DNA from: Clavaria fumosa
Taxonomy: Eukaryota; Basidiomycota; Agaricomycetes; Agaricales; Clavariaceae
Assembly (NCBI GenBank): GCA_951802425.1
Contig: OX637803.1
Coordinates: 62,001-126,000, forward strand
Direction: 5' to 3'
DNA length: 64,000 nucleotides
Of the stretch, positions 62,870 to 64,000 are shown piece after piece (position 1 is the first letter of the stretch; every line of letters starts with the position of its first letter). The notes beneath the pieces were generated by a model, which saw only the letters and a program-made list of their open reading frames with translations, was not told where the DNA came from and did not search any database. The position numbers and the translations under genes were made by a program.

Positions 62870-63877
62870 ATGTCCAACACGCAATCGACGCCCGGAGCCA
62901 GGCCCAGTCGCCCCTCCCGCCCTCGCCCACGACCCGTCGTCGCCGCCCCCACGCAACCTCGCGCAGTGGACGAGGACCCCGAGATCGCTGCCCTCACGAA
63001 GAAAATTAACGCGTTGAGGGAGAAAAGGGCGAGGGAGGAGGAGGAGCGACGGAGGCGGGAGGAGGAGGAGCGGAAAGCGAGGGAGGTAGCGGATAGGGTG
63101 CGGCGGGAGGAGCTGGAGAGGGCGAAGGCGGTGGAAGCGAAGCGGAGGGCGGCGGAGGTGGCGCAGGAGCAAGGGGTGGGGAGGAAGCAGTCTCCGACAC
63201 CGGAGATGGAGGCGGATCGTGCGGAGTGCGCGCGATGCCATAGGTTGGGGGTGGCCTGTGTGTGGCCGAGTGGGGGGCGGGGGACGGCCTGCAACGCCTG
63301 TGCGGGGGCGAAGCAGAAGTGCGGAGGAGGAGAGGCGGAGAGGCCGGAGCGGAAAAAGGCGAAGGGGACGTGGACCAAGCAGTCCGCGGAGTCGGAGGAG
63401 GATAGGGCGGAGATGTGGGTGCCGCGGGGTTGGCGGATGGAGGAGGAGATTAAAAATTTGATGCAGGCCACGCATAGCGTGGTCCTGAGGGGGGTGTTTG
63501 CGATGGAGGAGTGGAGGGCGGAGGCCGCAGCGGAGCGGAAGGCCGCGGCGGAGGATCGGAAGATTCTCCGCAGGATTTTGGAGAAGTGGGGGAAAAGGAT
63601 GGAGGTGGCGGAGAAGGCGGAGGCAGCGGAGGAGGTGAGGAAGGAGAAGGCGGAGGTTCTGAGGGCGGAGGCGGAGGAAGCGGAGGCAGAGGACATGGTG
63701 GTGGAGGTGACGGGGAAGGAGAAGGAGAAGGGAAAGGCGAAGGAGGTGGGGTCGGAGAAAGAGGCGGAGGAAGAGGCGGAGGCAGAGGCGGAGGTAGGAG
63801 AAGTGGGAGCGGAGTCCGGGCTTAAGGAGCCCGAAGGAATTTTGCAGGCGTCGCCCGGCTCGCCCCCCTCCGCCTAA
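62870..63877 (+). CDS. Coiled-coil protein with Zn2Cys6-like cluster, 335 aa, beside the LTR
   Basis: Single open frame; the ATG at 62870 (MSNTQSTPGARPSRPSRPRP) is preferred over the non-ATG upstream frame. Residues 1-35 are Pro/Arg-rich. Residues 40-110 form a charged coiled coil (KKINALREKRAREEEERRRR). A six-cysteine cluster C120-x2-C123-x6-C130-x10-C141-x2-C144-x6-C151 follows (ECARCHRLGVACVW..TACNACAGAKQKC). A second helix follows (EEIKNLMQATHSVVLRGVFA and an Ala/Glu/Lys-rich stretch to about 320). The layout resembles the 58622-59967 gene. It lies 230 bp inside the LTR and, if the polypurine tract is read correctly, is antisense to that element. Downstream is AT-rich DNA to the window end. 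A DNA-binding role is inferred from the cluster only. Confidence 0.75.
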   Translation: MSNTQSTPGARPSRPSRPRPRPVVAAPTQPRAVDEDPEIAALTKKINALREKRAREEEERRRREEEERKAREVADRVRREELERAKAVEAKRRAAEVAQEQGVGRKQSPTPEMEADRAECARCHRLGVACVWPSGGRGTACNACAGAKQKCGGGEAERPERKKAKGTWTKQSAESEEDRAEMWVPRGWRMEEEIKNLMQATHSVVLRGVFAMEEWRAEAAAERKAAAEDRKILRRILEKWGKRMEVAEKAEAAEEVRKEKAEVLRAEAEEAEAEDMVVEVTGKEKEKGKAKEVGSEKEAEEEAEAEAEVGEVGAESGLKEPEGILQASPGSPPSA

Positions 63878-64000
63878 ATAAAAAATAAAAATTTTATATA
63901 CTTGTATTTATTGTTTCTTTTTTCTTTTCTTTTCTATAATTTTTTTTTGTTTTTTATCTTTGAACTCGAGTGAAAAGTAAGCGGAGTGAAAGGAAAATAA
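63878..64000. other. AT-rich 3' flank, no gene
   Basis: AATAAAAAATAAAAA directly after the stop at 63877 may serve as a poly(A) signal region; a T-rich stretch then runs to the window end. Confidence 0.5.

Overview
The window looks like repeat-rich, gene-poor chromosomal DNA of a mushroom-forming basidiomycete (Agaricomycetes). The grounds are introns of about 48-80 nt with GT..AG ends, fungal Zn2Cys6 regulators, a Tad1-type LINE, Ngaro/DIRS-type tyrosine-recombinase retroelements, an LTR with TGTTACG..CGTAACA ends, and many palindromes and minisatellites. I see no rRNA, no convincing tRNA and no CRISPR. All identifications come from reading the sequence; nothing was searched.

Layout. 1-2.5 kb: a gene running off the left edge, a 154-bp tandem array and a two-exon hypothetical gene. 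2.66-11.49 kb: a very large palindromic element with arms of about 4.3-4.4 kb and a 7-bp flanking duplication. 12-14.3 kb: a relative of that element and a minisatellite interrupted by a TA-flanked MITE. 14.4-16.5 kb: a 5'-truncated Ngaro-like element with an intact recombinase. 16.5-26.7 kb: minisatellites, a 1.05-kb palindrome, a second MITE copy and small gene fragments. 26.7-37.4 kb: two separate pieces of an Eaf1/Vid21-like gene (SANT piece first, HSA piece second) separated by an apparently intact 6.5-kb LINE. 37.6-42.4 kb: a small inverted-repeat element and a decayed Zn2Cys6 regulator interrupted by another MITE. 43.3-48.6 kb: a complete Ngaro-like element with split direct repeats, crippled by point mutations. 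48.7-55.1 kb: two multi-exon hypothetical genes and arrays built from a coding module. 55.1-58.2 kb: joined fragments of several housekeeping-type genes (guanine deaminase, MRP-type ABC transporter, others). 58.4-63.9 kb: two coiled-coil genes with Zn2Cys6-like clusters, one beside an LTR.

How it fits together. Most coding content is mobile-element machinery. The two Ngaro copies complement each other: the full one carries substitutions typical of CpG decay, while the truncated one keeps an intact recombinase. Cellular genes are mostly broken fragments, which suggests a subtelomeric or heterochromatic island that collects insertions and duplications. The observations I rate highest are the giant palindromic element, the pair of coiled-coil/zinc-cluster genes (one possibly an antisense gene of an LTR element), a conserved UUCG hairpin in the Ngaro 3' repeats, and the scattered Eaf1 fragments.
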